A stretch of DNA of 64,000 nucleotides from JBGANR01 sp044222225 (GTDB lineage: Bacteria; Actinomycetota; Actinomycetes; Mycobacteriales; Mycobacteriaceae). The notes under the pieces are model-generated. The model was not told the origin of the DNA, made no database searches, and saw only the letters and a list, made by a program, of their open reading frames with translations. The stretch's first letter is position 1, and the number at the start of each line of letters is the position of its first letter. The position numbers and the translations under genes were made by a program. Shown here piece by piece: positions 24,080 to 32,717 of this stretch. The stretch covers positions 1-64,000 of the forward strand of contig JBGANR010000017.1 of the NCBI GenBank assembly GCA_044222225.1, in the 5' to 3' direction.

Positions 24080-24270
24080 GTGGTCTCAGACGCCTCCGAG
24101 ACCGGCCGCAACGCCCACCGACGAGCGGCGGGGACGCGCGCAAGGACGGCGCCGACGAAGCGGAGGATGCTTCGTCGGCGCCGTTCCCGATACCCGGACG
24201 CCGAACCCGTCCGGGTGGAGACCGTCTCGGCAGTCGGGGCTCCCGCCCCGCTCGACCAGGGCCGAGACGG
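24080..24270. terminator. Multi-hairpin bidirectional terminator region
   Basis: Between the convergent permease and hutG genes lie four successive inverted repeats. The strongest is a perfect 16-bp stem with a 7-base loop at 24146-24184. Others are a 6-bp stem near 24081-24102, a 9-bp stem at 24192-24216 and a 10-bp stem at 24222-24270 that contains an inner GGGGC/GCCCC hairpin. None is followed by a long T-run, as is usual in actinobacteria. The rest of the 23993-24294 gap shows nothing else. Confidence 0.8.
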
Positions 24271-24294
24271 ACGCTTACAGGTGCCGGACGGCCG

Positions 24295-25224
24295 TCAGGC
24301 CCGGGGATCGGCGGTCCGGCGCGCCGGGCGATGCGCGGTGACCACGATGTGGATGAGCCGCGCCGCGGCGCGAGCGGTCCGGGCGTCGACGTCGAGGGCC
24401 GGGTTGAGCTCGGCGACGTCGACCGCGACGAGCCGTCCGCTCGCCGCGACGGTCCGGCAGACCCGCGCGATGATCGGCAGCGGCACCCCGTACGCCGCGG
24501 GGGCGCTGACGCCCGGCGCGACCGCCGCCGGGAGGACGTCGAGGTCGATGGTCAGATGCACGACGTCGACGTCGGCGAGGAAGCGGTCGACGAAGGCGTC
24601 GACGGCCGGCTGCGCGCAGTCCTCATCGAGCAGATAGGGGACGCCGAGCGCGCCGGCGGCGTCGAACAGGGCGCGGGTGTTGCTCGGCTCGCTGATTCCG
24701 ATGACGGCGTAGCGCACATCAGGGTGTGCGTCGAGGATCTGCCGGAACGGGGTGCCGGAGCTCGGCCGGTCCTGTTTCCGCAGGTCGAAGTGGGCGTCGA
24801 GGTTGAGAATGCCGACGCGCGTCCCCGTCGGGTGCGCGATGCCGAGGTGGGTGCCGTAGGCGACCTCGTGGCCGCCGCCGAGCACGACGGGCAGCCGGCC
24901 GGAGTCGATCGCGGTGCTGACTGCGGCGCCGAGCCGGGCCTGCCCGGCCTCGAGGTCGTCGCCGGTGACGACGACGTCGCCGGCGTCCGAGAGGGGGAGC
25001 GGCCGCTGCAGGGCGAGGGGGCCGAGCGCGGCGCGCAGGGCGGCGGGTCCGGCGGCGGCGCCGGGGCGGCCGCCGTTTCGCCGGACGCCGGCGTCGGACG
25101 CGAAGCCGATGACGACGGCGCCGGTGTCCTGATCGGAGACCGCACTGTGCCAGCGCAGGTGCTCCGGCCCGTCGCCGTCGACGCGGCCCGACCAGGCGCG
25201 CGGCGGGACGTCCGTGGGGATCAC
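24295..25224 (-). CDS. hutG: Formimidoylglutamase
   Basis: A 309-residue ureohydrolase (arginase/agmatinase fold). The binuclear Mn site is visible as GGGHEVAYG, NLDAHFDLRK and TIDLDVLPAAVAPG, and the end VDVAELNPALDVD is the usual helix. It hydrolyses N-formimidoyl-L-glutamate to glutamate and formamide, the last step of histidine utilisation. The GTG start overlaps the hutI stop (GTGA, 25221-25224). It is last in the hutUHIG operon and ends against the multi-hairpin terminator. Confidence 0.93.
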   Translation of the reverse strand: MIPTDVPPRAWSGRVDGDGPEHLRWHSAVSDQDTGAVVIGFASDAGVRRNGGRPGAAAGPAALRAALGPLALQRPLPLSDAGDVVVTGDDLEAGQARLGAAVSTAIDSGRLPVVLGGGHEVAYGTHLGIAHPTGTRVGILNLDAHFDLRKQDRPSSGTPFRQILDAHPDVRYAVIGISEPSNTRALFDAAGALGVPYLLDEDCAQPAVDAFVDRFLADVDVVHLTIDLDVLPAAVAPGVSAPAAYGVPLPIIARVCRTVAASGRLVAVDVAELNPALDVDARTARAAARLIHIVVTAHRPARRTADPRA

Positions 25225-26402
25225 GATCGGCCGCCCACGACCTGCTCGCCGCCCCGCCAGACGCCCGCGACGAGCGGCACGCCCGGCCGGTAGGCCAGGT
25301 GGATGTGGCTCGGCGCGTCGAGCGCGATGACGTCGGCCCGGGCGCCGACCCGCAGGACGCCGACGTCGTCGCGACGCAGCGCGCGGGCGCCGCCGGCCGT
25401 CGCGGCCCAGACGGCCTCGTCGGGCGTCATCCGCATCTCGCGGACGGCGAGCGCGATGCAGAACGGCAGGTTGGTCGTGTAGCTCGAGCCCGGGTTGCAG
25501 TCGGCGGCCAGCGCGACGGTGACGCCCGCGTCGAGCAGCCTCCGAGCGTCGGGATAGACGCTGCGGGTGGAGAACTCGGCGCCGGGCAGCAGAGTCGCGA
25601 CGGTGTCGGAGTCGGCGAGGGCCGCGACGTCGACGTCGTCGACGTGTGTCACGTGGTCGACGGACGCCGCGCCGAACTCGACGGCCAGCCGCACCCCCGG
25701 CCCCGGGCCCAGCTGATTGCCGTGGACGCGCGGGGCCAGCCCGTGCGCGACGCCCGCGGCCAGCACGGCCCGCGACTGGTCCTCGTCGAATGCGCCGCGC
25801 TCGCAGAACACGTCGATCCACGACGCGTCGGCCGCGCACGCCGGGATCATCTCGGCGCACACCATCGCGACGTAGTCGTCGGCGCGGCCCGCGTACTCCG
25901 GGGGCGGCACGTGCGCGGCGAGCAGCGTCACCTCGTCGGTGAACCGGCCGGCGACGCGCACCCCCCGCAGCTCGTCGGCGACGGTCTGGCCGTAGCCGGT
26001 CTTGGCCTCGGCGGTCGTCGTGCCCGAGCGCAGCGCCTCGTCGAGCAGCCGCCGGACGGTGGCCGCCAGTTCGTCGTCGGACGCCGCGCGGGTGGCGGCG
26101 ATCGTCGTGCGGATGCCGCCGGCCTCGTAGCGACGGCCGGCCATCCGGGCGGCGAACTCCTCGGCCCGGTCGCCGGCGAACACGGGATGGGCGTGGCTGT
26201 CGACGAACCCGGGCAACGCGGCGCGTCCGCCCAGGTCAGTGGCGGTGTCGGCGGCCGGGGCGTCGGCGGCGGGGCCGATCCAGGCGACGCGGCCGGCCTC
26301 CAGCACGAGCGCGGCGTCGTGGAGCACGCCGAGCGGGCCCAGGCCGAGTGTCGCGTCGTTGGTGACGAGCGAGCCGATGCCGGTGAGCAGCGTCGAGGTC
26401 AT
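25221..26402 (-). CDS. hutI: Imidazolonepropionase
   Basis: A 393-residue amidohydrolase. The metal-binding HAH motif is in PGFVDSHAHPVFAGDR, further ligands are in VHGNQLGPG, the His of VDHVTHVDD and the Asp of ALAADCNPGSS, and TTAEAKTGYG is diagnostic for HutI. It opens the imidazolone ring to N-formimidoylglutamate in the cytosol. The ATG overlaps the hutH stop as ATGA (26399-26402) and the stop overlaps the hutG start. Confidence 0.95.
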   Translation of the reverse strand: MTSTLLTGIGSLVTNDATLGLGPLGVLHDAALVLEAGRVAWIGPAADAPAADTATDLGGRAALPGFVDSHAHPVFAGDRAEEFAARMAGRRYEAGGIRTTIAATRAASDDELAATVRRLLDEALRSGTTTAEAKTGYGQTVADELRGVRVAGRFTDEVTLLAAHVPPPEYAGRADDYVAMVCAEMIPACAADASWIDVFCERGAFDEDQSRAVLAAGVAHGLAPRVHGNQLGPGPGVRLAVEFGAASVDHVTHVDDVDVAALADSDTVATLLPGAEFSTRSVYPDARRLLDAGVTVALAADCNPGSSYTTNLPFCIALAVREMRMTPDEAVWAATAGGARALRRDDVGVLRVGARADVIALDAPSHIHLAYRPGVPLVAGVWRGGEQVVGGRS

Positions 26403-27943
26403 CGCAGACCGCCGATCGCCGACTCGGCGGCGGCGACGAGCGCACCCGAGGCGGCGAGCTCGACGGCGGCCTGGATCTCCGGCGAGAGGTGCCGGTCCGG
26501 CCCGACGCCGGGGACGCGCGTCCGCAATGCGGTGATGACGGCCCCGGTTCCGGCGGCGGGAGCCGGTTCCCGCAGCTCGACGCCGCGCGCGGCCGTCATG
26601 ACCTCGATGGCGAGCACGCGGGTGAGCGCGTCGATCGCCCGCCGCAGCTTGCGTGCGGCGGACCAGCCCATCGAGACGTGGTCCTCCTGCATCGCCGACG
26701 ACGGGATCGAGTCGACGCTGGCCGGCACCGCGAGCCGCTTGAGCTCGGAGACGAGCGCGGCCTGCGTGTACTGGGCGATCATCAGTCCGCTGTCGACGCC
26801 CGGATCGCCCGCGAGGAAGGGCGGCAGCCCGTGGCTGCGGGTCTTGTCGAGGAAGCGGTCGGTGCGTCGCTCCGAGATGCCGGCGACGTCGGCGACCGAG
26901 ATGGCGAGGAAGTCGAGCACCGCCGCCACCGGTGCGCCGTGGAAGTTGCCGTTCGACGCGACGCGCCCGTCGAGCGTGACGACGGGGTTGTCGATCGCGC
27001 TCGCCAGCTCACGCTCGGCGACGACCCGGGCGTACCCGGCGGTATCCCGCGCGGTGCCTGCGACCTGCGGCGAGCAGCGCAGCGAGTACGCGTCCTGGAC
27101 GCGGGTGTCCTCCGGCCCGGCGTGGCTCGCGACGATCGGCGAACCGGCCAGCAACGCGGTGATGTTGGCTGCCGACGCGGCCTGCCCCGGGTGCGGACGC
27201 AGGGCCTGCAGGTCCGCGGCGAAGACGGCGTCGGTGCCGAGCAGGCCCTCGACGCTGAGCGCCGCCGCGATGTCGGCGAGCCGCAGCAGCCCGTCGAGGT
27301 CGGTGAGCGCCAGCGCCAGCATGCCGAGCATGCCGTCGGTGCCGTTGATGAGGGCCAGGCCCTCCTTCTCGGCGAAGACGACGGGCTCGATGCCGGCCTC
27401 GGCGAGCGCGTCGGCGGTATCGGTGAGTTCGCCGTCGCGCGTCCGGACCGTGCCCTCGCCCATGACCGCGAGGGCCACGTGCGCCAGCGGTGCGAGATCG
27501 CCGGAGCAGCCGAGGCTGCCGTACTCGTGGATGACCGGTGTGATGCCGGCGTTGAGCAGCGCGGCGTAGGTGTGTGCGACCACCGGGCGGACGCCGGTGC
27601 GGCCGGTGGCCAGCGTCGACAGCCGCAGCAGCATGAGCGCCCGGACCACCTCGCGCTCGACCTCGGGACCGGAGCCCGCGGCGTGCGAGCGGACGAGGCT
27701 GCGCTGCAGCTGCGTGCGCAGCTCGGTGGGGATGTGCCGGGTGGCGAGCGCGCCGAAGCCCGTCGACACCCCGTAGACGGGGGCCGGGTCGGCGGCGAGC
27801 GCGTCGATCCGGGCGCGGGACCGGTCGATCTCGACGAGCGCGTCCTCGCTGAGGACGATCTCGGCGTCGTGCCGGGCGACGGCGACGACATCGGCGATCG
27901 ATACCGGGCCGATACCGACCATCACGGGCGTAGGCAACGTCAT
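26399..27943 (-). CDS. hutH: Histidine ammonia-lyase
   Basis: A 514-residue aromatic ammonia-lyase converting L-histidine to urocanate. The catalytic Tyr lies in VYGVSTGFG (about residue 57). The MIO-forming triad reads C146-S147-G148 within GSLGCSGDLAPLAH, that is Cys-Ser-Gly rather than the textbook Ala-Ser-Gly. To my knowledge this variant is common in actinobacterial HutH. The start is uncertain: AAGGAG directly abuts the ATG at 27943, whereas an in-frame TTG at 27937 has ideal spacing. A palindromic B-family element lies in the 119-base gap to hutU. Confidence 0.95.
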   Translation of the reverse strand: MTLPTPVMVGIGPVSIADVVAVARHDAEIVLSEDALVEIDRSRARIDALAADPAPVYGVSTGFGALATRHIPTELRTQLQRSLVRSHAAGSGPEVEREVVRALMLLRLSTLATGRTGVRPVVAHTYAALLNAGITPVIHEYGSLGCSGDLAPLAHVALAVMGEGTVRTRDGELTDTADALAEAGIEPVVFAEKEGLALINGTDGMLGMLALALTDLDGLLRLADIAAALSVEGLLGTDAVFAADLQALRPHPGQAASAANITALLAGSPIVASHAGPEDTRVQDAYSLRCSPQVAGTARDTAGYARVVAERELASAIDNPVVTLDGRVASNGNFHGAPVAAVLDFLAISVADVAGISERRTDRFLDKTRSHGLPPFLAGDPGVDSGLMIAQYTQAALVSELKRLAVPASVDSIPSSAMQEDHVSMGWSAARKLRRAIDALTRVLAIEVMTAARGVELREPAPAAGTGAVITALRTRVPGVGPDRHLSPEIQAAVELAASGALVAAAESAIGGLR

Positions 27944-27968
27944 CTCCTTCAAGATTTGGCGGGAAGGC

Positions 27969-28043
27969 TTCCCGGATGTCCGGCTGAGCGGGCCGCCGTG
28001 GCGATAATCTCCTCGGCGCGTCGCTCAGACGGACATCTGGGAA
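27969..28043. repeat. Family B palindromic element, copy B2 (75 bp)
   Basis: Terminal arms at 27969-27982 and 28030-28043 match 13 of 14 bases as inverted repeats. The centre, in reverse orientation relative to B1, contains GATAATCTCCTCGGCG. It sits between hutU and hutH inside the operon, so it would be transcribed as a hairpin between two cistrons. Confidence 0.9.
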
Positions 28044-28062
28044 GCGGTTCGGTGGCTCGTGC

Positions 28063-29751
28063 TCAGATTCCGGCCATCGGCACCCGGACGCCCCGGGTCC
28101 GGGCGGTGTCGAGGGCGTGTTCGTAGCCGGCGTCGGCGTGGCGGATGACGCCCATGCCCGGGTCGTTGGTCAGCACGGCCTCGATCTTGCGCGCGGCGAG
28201 CTCGGTGCCGTCGGCGATGCACACCTGGCCGGCGTGGATGGAGCGGCCCATCCCGACGCCGCCGCCGTGGTGGATGGACACCCAGGACGCACCCGACGCG
28301 GTGTTGACCAGCGCGTTGAGCAGCGGCCAGTCGGCGATGGCGTCCGAGCCGTCGATCATCGCCTCGGTCTCCCGGTACGGCGAGGCGACCGAGCCGGAGT
28401 CGAGGTGATCGCGGCCGATGGCGACGGGAGCGGACAGCTCGCCGCTGGCCACCATCTCGTTGAACTTGAGCCCCGCGAGGTGCCGTTCGCCGTAGCCGAG
28501 CCAGCAGATCCGCGCCGGCAGGCCCTCGAACTGCACCTTCTCCGCGGCCATCGTGAGCCAGCGACGCAGGTGTTCGTTCTCGGGGAAGAGCTCGCAGATG
28601 GCGCGGTCGGTGGCGGCGATGTCGGCCGGGTCGCCGGAGAGCGCCGCCCAGCGGAACGGTCCCATGCCCTCCTCGAACAGCGGCCGGATGTAGGCGGGCA
28701 CGAAGCCGGGGAAGTCGAAGGCGCGGTCGAAGCCGGCCTTGCGGGCCTCGTCGCGGATCGAGTTGCCGTAGTCGAACACCTCCGCGCCGCGGTCGAGGAA
28801 GCCGACCATCGCCCGGACGTGCGCGGCCATCGCCTGCCGCGACTCCTCGGTGAAGCGCGCCGGATCCTTCTCGGCGAGCGTCTTCATGTCCGCGAACTCG
28901 ACGCCGAGCGGCAGGTAGGCGAGCGGATCGTGGGCCGACGTCTGGTCGGTGACGATGTCGATGGGCGCGTCCATCTCCAGCATCCGCGGGAAGAGCTCCG
29001 CGGCGTTGCCCTCGAGGCCGATCGACAGCGGGCGACGCTCATCGCGGGCCTCGACGGCCAGGCGCAGCGCGTCGTCGAGGTCGACGGCCTTGACGTCGAG
29101 GTAGCGGTGCGCGATCCGCCGGTCGATGCGGGTGACGTCGCAGTCGACGCAGATGGCGACGCCGTCGTTCATCGTCACGGCCAGCGGCTGCGCGCCGCCC
29201 ATGCCGCCGAGTCCCGCGGTGAGGGTGATCGTGCCGGCGAGCGTCCCGTCGGTCTTTCCGGACGCGCCGAACTTGCGGCCGATGGCGCCGAACGTCTCGT
29301 ACGTGCCCTGCAGGATGCCCTGCGAGCCGATGTAGATCCACGAGCCGGCCGTCATCTGGCCGTACATGGTGAGGCCGAGGTGCTCCAGGCGGCGGAACTC
29401 CTCCCAGTTCGCCCAGTCGCCGACGAGGTTGGAGTTGGCGATGAGGACGCGCGGCGCCCACTCGTTGGTGCGGAACACCCCGACCGGCTTGCCGGACTGG
29501 ACGAGCATCGTCTCGTCGGAGCGCAGCGTCTTGAGGGTGGCGACCATCGCGTCGAACGCCGCCCAGCTGCGCGCCGCGCGGCCGGTGCCGCCGTAGACGA
29601 CGAGGTCGTCCGGGTGCTCGGCGACCTCGGGGTCGAGGTTGTTCATGAGCATGCGCAGCGCGCCCTCCTGCTGCCAGCCGAGCGTCGTGAGCTCGGTGCC
29701 GCGGGGCGCCCGGACGGGGCGGGCATCGTGGCCGGGGGAGGTGACGTCCAT
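28063..29751 (-). CDS. hutU: Urocanate hydratase
   Basis: A 562-residue urocanase of normal length. Diagnostic segments are YGGTGRAARSWAAF, NSNLVGDWANWEEF, GSQGILQGTYETF, TAGLGGMGGAQPLAVTMN (NAD-binding) and HHGGGVGMGRSIHAG near the C-terminus. It hydrates urocanate to imidazolonepropionate using tightly bound NAD+. It is the promoter-proximal gene of hutUHIG. The ATG before DVTSPGHDARPVRAPRG is chosen, although its ribosome site is weak. Expression should be controlled by the HutC-type operator at 29852-29877. Confidence 0.95.
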   Translation of the reverse strand: MDVTSPGHDARPVRAPRGTELTTLGWQQEGALRMLMNNLDPEVAEHPDDLVVYGGTGRAARSWAAFDAMVATLKTLRSDETMLVQSGKPVGVFRTNEWAPRVLIANSNLVGDWANWEEFRRLEHLGLTMYGQMTAGSWIYIGSQGILQGTYETFGAIGRKFGASGKTDGTLAGTITLTAGLGGMGGAQPLAVTMNDGVAICVDCDVTRIDRRIAHRYLDVKAVDLDDALRLAVEARDERRPLSIGLEGNAAELFPRMLEMDAPIDIVTDQTSAHDPLAYLPLGVEFADMKTLAEKDPARFTEESRQAMAAHVRAMVGFLDRGAEVFDYGNSIRDEARKAGFDRAFDFPGFVPAYIRPLFEEGMGPFRWAALSGDPADIAATDRAICELFPENEHLRRWLTMAAEKVQFEGLPARICWLGYGERHLAGLKFNEMVASGELSAPVAIGRDHLDSGSVASPYRETEAMIDGSDAIADWPLLNALVNTASGASWVSIHHGGGVGMGRSIHAGQVCIADGTELAARKIEAVLTNDPGMGVIRHADAGYEHALDTARTRGVRVPMAGI

Positions 29752-29851
29752 GTCGGGTTCCGTTCTGCTGTCGTGCGTCGTCGAGGTGTCGGGGTCGGTG
29801 TCCGGCGACCGGGCGGATGTGGCTTGCGGGTCGCGGCGGTACTGAACCGGT

Positions 29852-29886
29852 AGTTGTATAGTCCTGTATAGACAACTGCCTGTCAA
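29852..29886. promoter_or_regulatory. hut operator/promoter region (HutC site)
   Basis: Inverted half-sites AGTTGTATA (29852-29860) and TATAGACAACT (29867-29877) form an imperfect palindrome, within which TGTATAG is also directly repeated. On the minus strand a consensus TTGACA -35 lies at 29881-29886 with a TATACA-like -10 inside the palindrome. HutC binding would therefore block hutU transcription. The rest of the 249-base hutU-hutC gap shows no other signal I can support. Confidence 0.75.
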
Positions 29887-30000
29887 GGGGTTCGCGCAGG
29901 TCGTTCCCGTACACTCCGGACAGCGGTGCGGGCCGTGGATCCGAGCGCGAGGCGTCGTCCGAGCGGGCCTGCGAGTAACGGCGAGGAAGGCTGGACGACG

Positions 30001-30741
30001 ATGGCAGACGCCGCCGAACTCGCGCGTCTCTACCGCGAGCAGACCTCTCCGCAGGCGCCGGCGTACGCGCGGATCAAGGACGTCGTGCTCACCGGCATCC
30101 GCGACGGGCTCTGGGCCGAGGGCGACCGGCTGCCGTCCGAGAACCAGCTGGTCGAATCGCTCGGCGTGGCCCGGATGACCGTCAATCGTGCGCTGCGCGA
30201 GCTCGCGCTGGATGGCCGGATCGTGCGCAAGATCGGGCGGGGTACGTTCGTCGCCGACGAGAAGGCGACATCCGCCTTGCTCGAAGTACGCAACATCGCC
30301 GACGAGATCGCCGCCCGCGGGCACCGGCATCATGCCGAGGTCGTGATGCTCGAACGCGAGGCGGCCGATGGAAGGCTCGCGCGACCGCGCGCCGTCGACG
30401 TCGTGTTCCACAGCCTGATCGTGCATTTCGAGAACGACGACCCGATCCAACTCGAAGACCGGCTGGTCGATCCCGCCGTCGCGCCCGACTATCTCGACCA
30501 GGACTTCACGGCGGTGACGCCGAACGAGTACCTCGCGGGGCTCGCGCCGATCACGCGCGGCGAGCATGTCGTCGAGGCCGTGCGGCCGACGCCGCAGCAA
30601 CAATCGCTGCTTCGGGTGGCCGCCGACGAGCCGTGTCTGCTCGTCAAACGGCGCACGTGGTCGGGGTCGTCCGAGGTCAGCGCCGCGCGGCTGCTGCATC
30701 CGGGGTCGCGGGCGCGGTTGGAGGGGACGTTCGGTCCGTGA
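30001..30741 (+). CDS. hutC: Histidine-utilisation repressor (GntR/UTRA)
   Basis: A 246-residue GntR regulator. Winged helix in residues about 20-90 (PAYARIKDVVLTGIRDGLWAEG; LPSENQLVESLGVARMTVNRAL; GRGTFVADEK), UTRA ligand domain after about 100, with LEVRNIADEIAARGHRHHAEV and IQLEDRLVDPAVAPDYLDQDF typical of HutC. Urocanate is the usual inducer (family knowledge). The ATG at 30001 is preceded by GGAAGG. Its stop overlaps the start of a response-regulator gene (GTGA, 30738-30741), so the repressor is translationally linked to a two-component system, an unusual arrangement. Confidence 0.9.
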   Translation: MADAAELARLYREQTSPQAPAYARIKDVVLTGIRDGLWAEGDRLPSENQLVESLGVARMTVNRALRELALDGRIVRKIGRGTFVADEKATSALLEVRNIADEIAARGHRHHAEVVMLEREAADGRLARPRAVDVVFHSLIVHFENDDPIQLEDRLVDPAVAPDYLDQDFTAVTPNEYLAGLAPITRGEHVVEAVRPTPQQQSLLRVAADEPCLLVKRRTWSGSSEVSAARLLHPGSRARLEGTFGP

Positions 30742-31460
30742 GCGCCGCGAGGGTCGTCGGCAGCGGGCCCGGGGCGGCGGGCCGGCCGGCGCGGGTGCTC
30801 GTCGTCGACGACGAACGAGCGCTGGCCGGGATGGTCGGCACGTATCTCGGTCGGGCCGGCTACGACGTCGAACTCGCGCACGACGGGCCCGGCGCGCTGG
30901 CCGCGGCGCAGCGCAGGCCGCCCGACGTGGTCGTCCTCGACGTCGGGCTGCCCGGCTACGACGGCGTCGAGGTCTGCCGCCGGCTGCGGACGTTCACCGA
31001 CTGCTACGTCGTCATGCTCACCGCGCGCGGCGATGAGCTCGACGTGCTCGTCGGGCTGTCCGTCGGCGCCGACGACTATGTGACCAAGCCGTTCTCGGTG
31101 CGCGAACTCGTCGCCCGCGTCGGCGTCGTGCTGCGGCGCCGACGCGAACCGCGGCCCGGCGCACGGCGATTCGGCCGGCTCGTCGTCGACGTCGGCGCGC
31201 GGGAGGTCGTCGTCGACGGTTCGCCGATCGCATTGACCAAGACCGAGTTCGACGTGCTCGCCGCCCTCGCCGAGAGCCCCCGCCGGGTGCTGACGCGTCG
31301 CGAACTCGCCGAGGCGGTGTGGGGTCCGGGCTGGATCGGCGACGAACATCTCGTCGACACGCATGTCGCGCACATCCGCGCGAAGCTCGGCGACGACGCC
31401 GGGGCGCCGGAGTTCGTCGCGACCGTGCGCGGTGTCGGCTATCGGATGGTGGGCGGATGA
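30738..31460 (+). CDS. OmpR-family response regulator
   Basis: A 240-residue regulator. The receiver domain (about 18-130) has the acidic pair in VLVVDDERALAG, phospho-acceptor Asp in DVVVLDVGLPGYDG, Thr in VMLTARGDE and Lys in YVTKPFSVREL. The C-terminal winged helix (about 145-238) has ALTKTEFDVLAALAESPRRVLTRREL and VDTHVAHIRAKLG...VRGVGYRMV. The GTG start overlaps hutC and the stop overlaps the kinase start (ATGA). Likely targets include the triple 11-bp repeat before the DUF305 gene. Confidence 0.92.
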   Translation: MSAARVVGSGPGAAGRPARVLVVDDERALAGMVGTYLGRAGYDVELAHDGPGALAAAQRRPPDVVVLDVGLPGYDGVEVCRRLRTFTDCYVVMLTARGDELDVLVGLSVGADDYVTKPFSVRELVARVGVVLRRRREPRPGARRFGRLVVDVGAREVVVDGSPIALTKTEFDVLAALAESPRRVLTRRELAEAVWGPGWIGDEHLVDTHVAHIRAKLGDDAGAPEFVATVRGVGYRMVGG

Positions 31461-32653
31461 GCGGGCGGCCGCGGAGTCTGCTCGCGTGGCTGCTGCTCGC
31501 CCAGGCCGCCGTGTTGATCGTGCTGGCCGGGGTGGCCGTCGTCGTCGCGGGCGTGGCCGGACCGCCGCTGTTCCACGAGCACGTCGAGCAGGCGGGTGCG
31601 CAATCCGGTGCGCAAGCGTCCGGGGAGCGCGGGTCGGGGGAGCACGGGCCGGAGGAGCAGGCCGCCGACCTGCTCGATCACGTCGAGCAGGCCTTCGTCC
31701 AGACGGGACTGCTGACGCTCGGGCTCGCTCTCGGCGTCGCGCTCGCGGTGGCCGCGGTGGTGACGGTCGTGCTCGCCCGCCGGGTCGTGCGTCCGCTCGG
31801 GCGGTTGCGGCACGCCGCCGACGCCGTCGCGGCGGGCCGGTTCGACGACGCCGTCTCGATCGCGGGCGCCGGGACCGCGGGCTCGGCGCGCGGGGCGTTC
31901 GCGGTGGCCGAGGTGGTCGCCGTCGCCGAGGCGACCGGCGACATGGCGGCCCGCGTCGCGGCCACCGAGCAGGTTCGCCGGCGCATGCTGTCCGATCTCG
32001 GCCACGAGTTGCGGACGCCGATCGCGACGCTGCGCGTGTACGTCGACGCCCTCGAGGACGGGGTCGGTTCGCCGGATGAGGCGTTGGGCGTGCTGCGCGA
32101 TCAGGTCGATCGGCTCGACCGGCTGGCGGGCGACCTGTACGCGGTCTCGCGCGCCGAGGAGGCGGCCGTCGCGTCCCTGCGGCGTCGACGCGTCGACCTC
32201 GCCGACCTGGTCCGGTCCGCGGCCGCGGCGCATCCCGGCGCGCCCGCCGTCGACGTCCGCGGCCCGGTGACGGTGTCGGCCGACCCGGATCGGCTCGGCC
32301 AGGTGCTCACCAATCTCCTCGACAACGCCGTCCGGCACGCGGGGCCCGGTGGCCGCGTCGTCGTCCGGGTGCGACGCGTCGGCGCGCGTGCGGTGCTCGT
32401 CGTCTCGGACGACGGTGACGGCATCGCGGCCGAGCATCTGCCGCACGTCTTCGAACGGTTCTATCGCGCCGACGCCGGCCGCAGCCGAGCGGCGGGGCGA
32501 TGGCCGACGCCCGCGGGCACGGGGATCGGTCTCGCCATCTGCGCGGATCTGGTCCGCGCACACGGAGGTGAGATCGTCGCGGCGAGCGACGGTCCGGGAC
32601 GTGGAGCGTCGTTCACGGTGACGCTGCCGATCATCGGCGCCCCGGCGGCGTGA
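31457..32653 (+). CDS. Membrane sensor histidine kinase
   Basis: A 398-residue kinase. One N-terminal membrane helix (about 9-33), an extracytoplasmic loop of about 50 residues rich in His/Glu/Gln (FHEHVEQAGAQ, LLDHVEQ), a second helix (about 83-108), HAMP linker, phospho-acceptor His in SDLGHELRTPIATL, N-box NLLDNAVRHA, G1 DDGDGIA and G2 GTGIGLAIC. The His/Glu-rich loop may bind a metal, which is only an inference. It is translationally coupled to its regulator upstream. Confidence 0.92.
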   Translation: MSGRPRSLLAWLLLAQAAVLIVLAGVAVVVAGVAGPPLFHEHVEQAGAQSGAQASGERGSGEHGPEEQAADLLDHVEQAFVQTGLLTLGLALGVALAVAAVVTVVLARRVVRPLGRLRHAADAVAAGRFDDAVSIAGAGTAGSARGAFAVAEVVAVAEATGDMAARVAATEQVRRRMLSDLGHELRTPIATLRVYVDALEDGVGSPDEALGVLRDQVDRLDRLAGDLYAVSRAEEAAVASLRRRRVDLADLVRSAAAAHPGAPAVDVRGPVTVSADPDRLGQVLTNLLDNAVRHAGPGGRVVVRVRRVGARAVLVVSDDGDGIAAEHLPHVFERFYRADAGRSRAAGRWPTPAGTGIGLAICADLVRAHGGEIVAASDGPGRGASFTVTLPIIGAPAA

Positions 32654-32654
32654 T

Positions 32655-32682
32655 CTCCATCGAATCTCCATGAAAGCTCCAC
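32655..32682 (+). promoter_or_regulatory. Three 11-bp-spaced CTCCAT repeats (predicted response-regulator site)
   Basis: CTCCAT at 32655-32660, CTCCAT at 32666-32671 and CTCCAC at 32677-32682 are direct repeats one DNA turn apart. OmpR/PhoB-type regulators bind such arrays. They start immediately after the kinase stop and lie 36 bases before the DUF305 gene, so the adjacent regulator probably controls that gene. Confidence 0.7.
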
Positions 32683-32717
32683 GATCCGGGGAGGGTCGCG
32701 GCGGCACGCTGGGCCGT

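Noticed and set aside
26489..28126. Plus-strand frame opposite hutH
   Set aside because: Shadow translation without motifs; hutH is certain from the catalytic triad and length.
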